From the NCBI GenBank assembly GCA_043769275.1, contig JAYVJM010000108.1, positions 1 to 12,204 on the forward strand: a stretch of 12,204 nucleotides of DNA. Reading direction: 5' to 3'. The number at the start of each line of letters is the position of its first letter. Position 1 is the first letter of the stretch. The notes below the pieces were generated by a model that was given only the letters and a program-made list of their open reading frames with translations, made no database searches and was not told where the DNA came from. Position numbers and translations under genes: made by a program. Shown piece by piece: positions 12,154 to 12,204 of this stretch. The DNA is from JAYVJM01 sp043769275. GTDB lineage: Bacteria; Pseudomonadota; Gammaproteobacteria; Pseudomonadales; UBA7239.

Positions 12154-12204
12154 AGCTACAGTCAAGACCTTAAAAAACGCGTGTTGTTGCATATCAAAAA
12201 GGGT
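12151..12204 (+). CDS. IS630-type transposase, N-terminal end (cut by window edge)
   Basis: Eighteen codons are visible from the ATG at 12151, reading MSYSQDLKKRVLLHIKKG. This is the first helix of the helix-turn-helix domain typical of IS630/Tc1-mariner family transposases, which usually open MSYS-x-DLR-K-V. The rest lies beyond the window. The start is unusual in overlapping a 13-bp inverted repeat. It points away from thiG. Whether the element is complete cannot be seen. Confidence 0.7.
   Translation, partial: MSYSQDLKKRVLLHIKKG

Overview
The window looks like chromosomal DNA of a free-living gammaproteobacterium, probably in or near the Pseudomonadales/Cellvibrionales. TypA, TrmB, ThiG, a DUF484 remnant, a CoA-pyrophosphatase/DUF1289 pair and a CrcZ-like RNA locus all fit that view. 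No rRNA or ribosomal protein is present to fix the taxonomy, so this is inference.

Left part (1-1475) is a decayed region. It holds a 121-bp antisense fragment of typA, the 3' end of a DUF484-family gene whose 5' part is missing, a small VOC (glyoxalase-fold) gene, and a DUF2846-type lipoprotein gene that has a good RBS and lipobox but an in-frame amber codon at codon 26. A 17-bp tandem repeat and a hairpin terminator close the section.

Centre-left (1495-4892): typA (minus) is divergent from what I regard as the main discovery, an A-rich non-coding RNA gene at about 3618-3905. It has a near-perfect sigma-54 promoter, an IHF consensus site, and an upstream cluster of GTAACA/TGTTAC half-sites. 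The transcript carries repeated AAYAAYAA motifs and ends in a strong intrinsic terminator. This is the architecture of the CbrB/sigma-54-driven Hfq/Crc decoy RNAs (CrcZ/CrcY) of Pseudomonas. A CoA pyrophosphatase and a DUF1289 protein (ATGA overlap) converge on the same terminator from the other side.

Centre (5128-7991): a MaoC-like hydratase, a response regulator with an HD-GYP cyclic-di-GMP phosphodiesterase domain, several palindromic intergenic repeats, and an exported collagen-like protein with 36 uninterrupted Gly-X-Y triplets.

Right part (8204-11992) is all minus strand. thiG-trmB form a pair. After a 68-bp gap with a TetR-type palindrome comes a three-gene set: MetV-like (MTHFR C-terminal domain, eight Cys), MetF-like, and a MetH-activation-domain-like protein. 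Together these suggest methylene-THF reduction coupled to a B12 methyl-transfer enzyme encoded elsewhere. The right edge enters an IS630-type transposase gene next to a 13-bp inverted repeat. No thiS is seen upstream of thiG.
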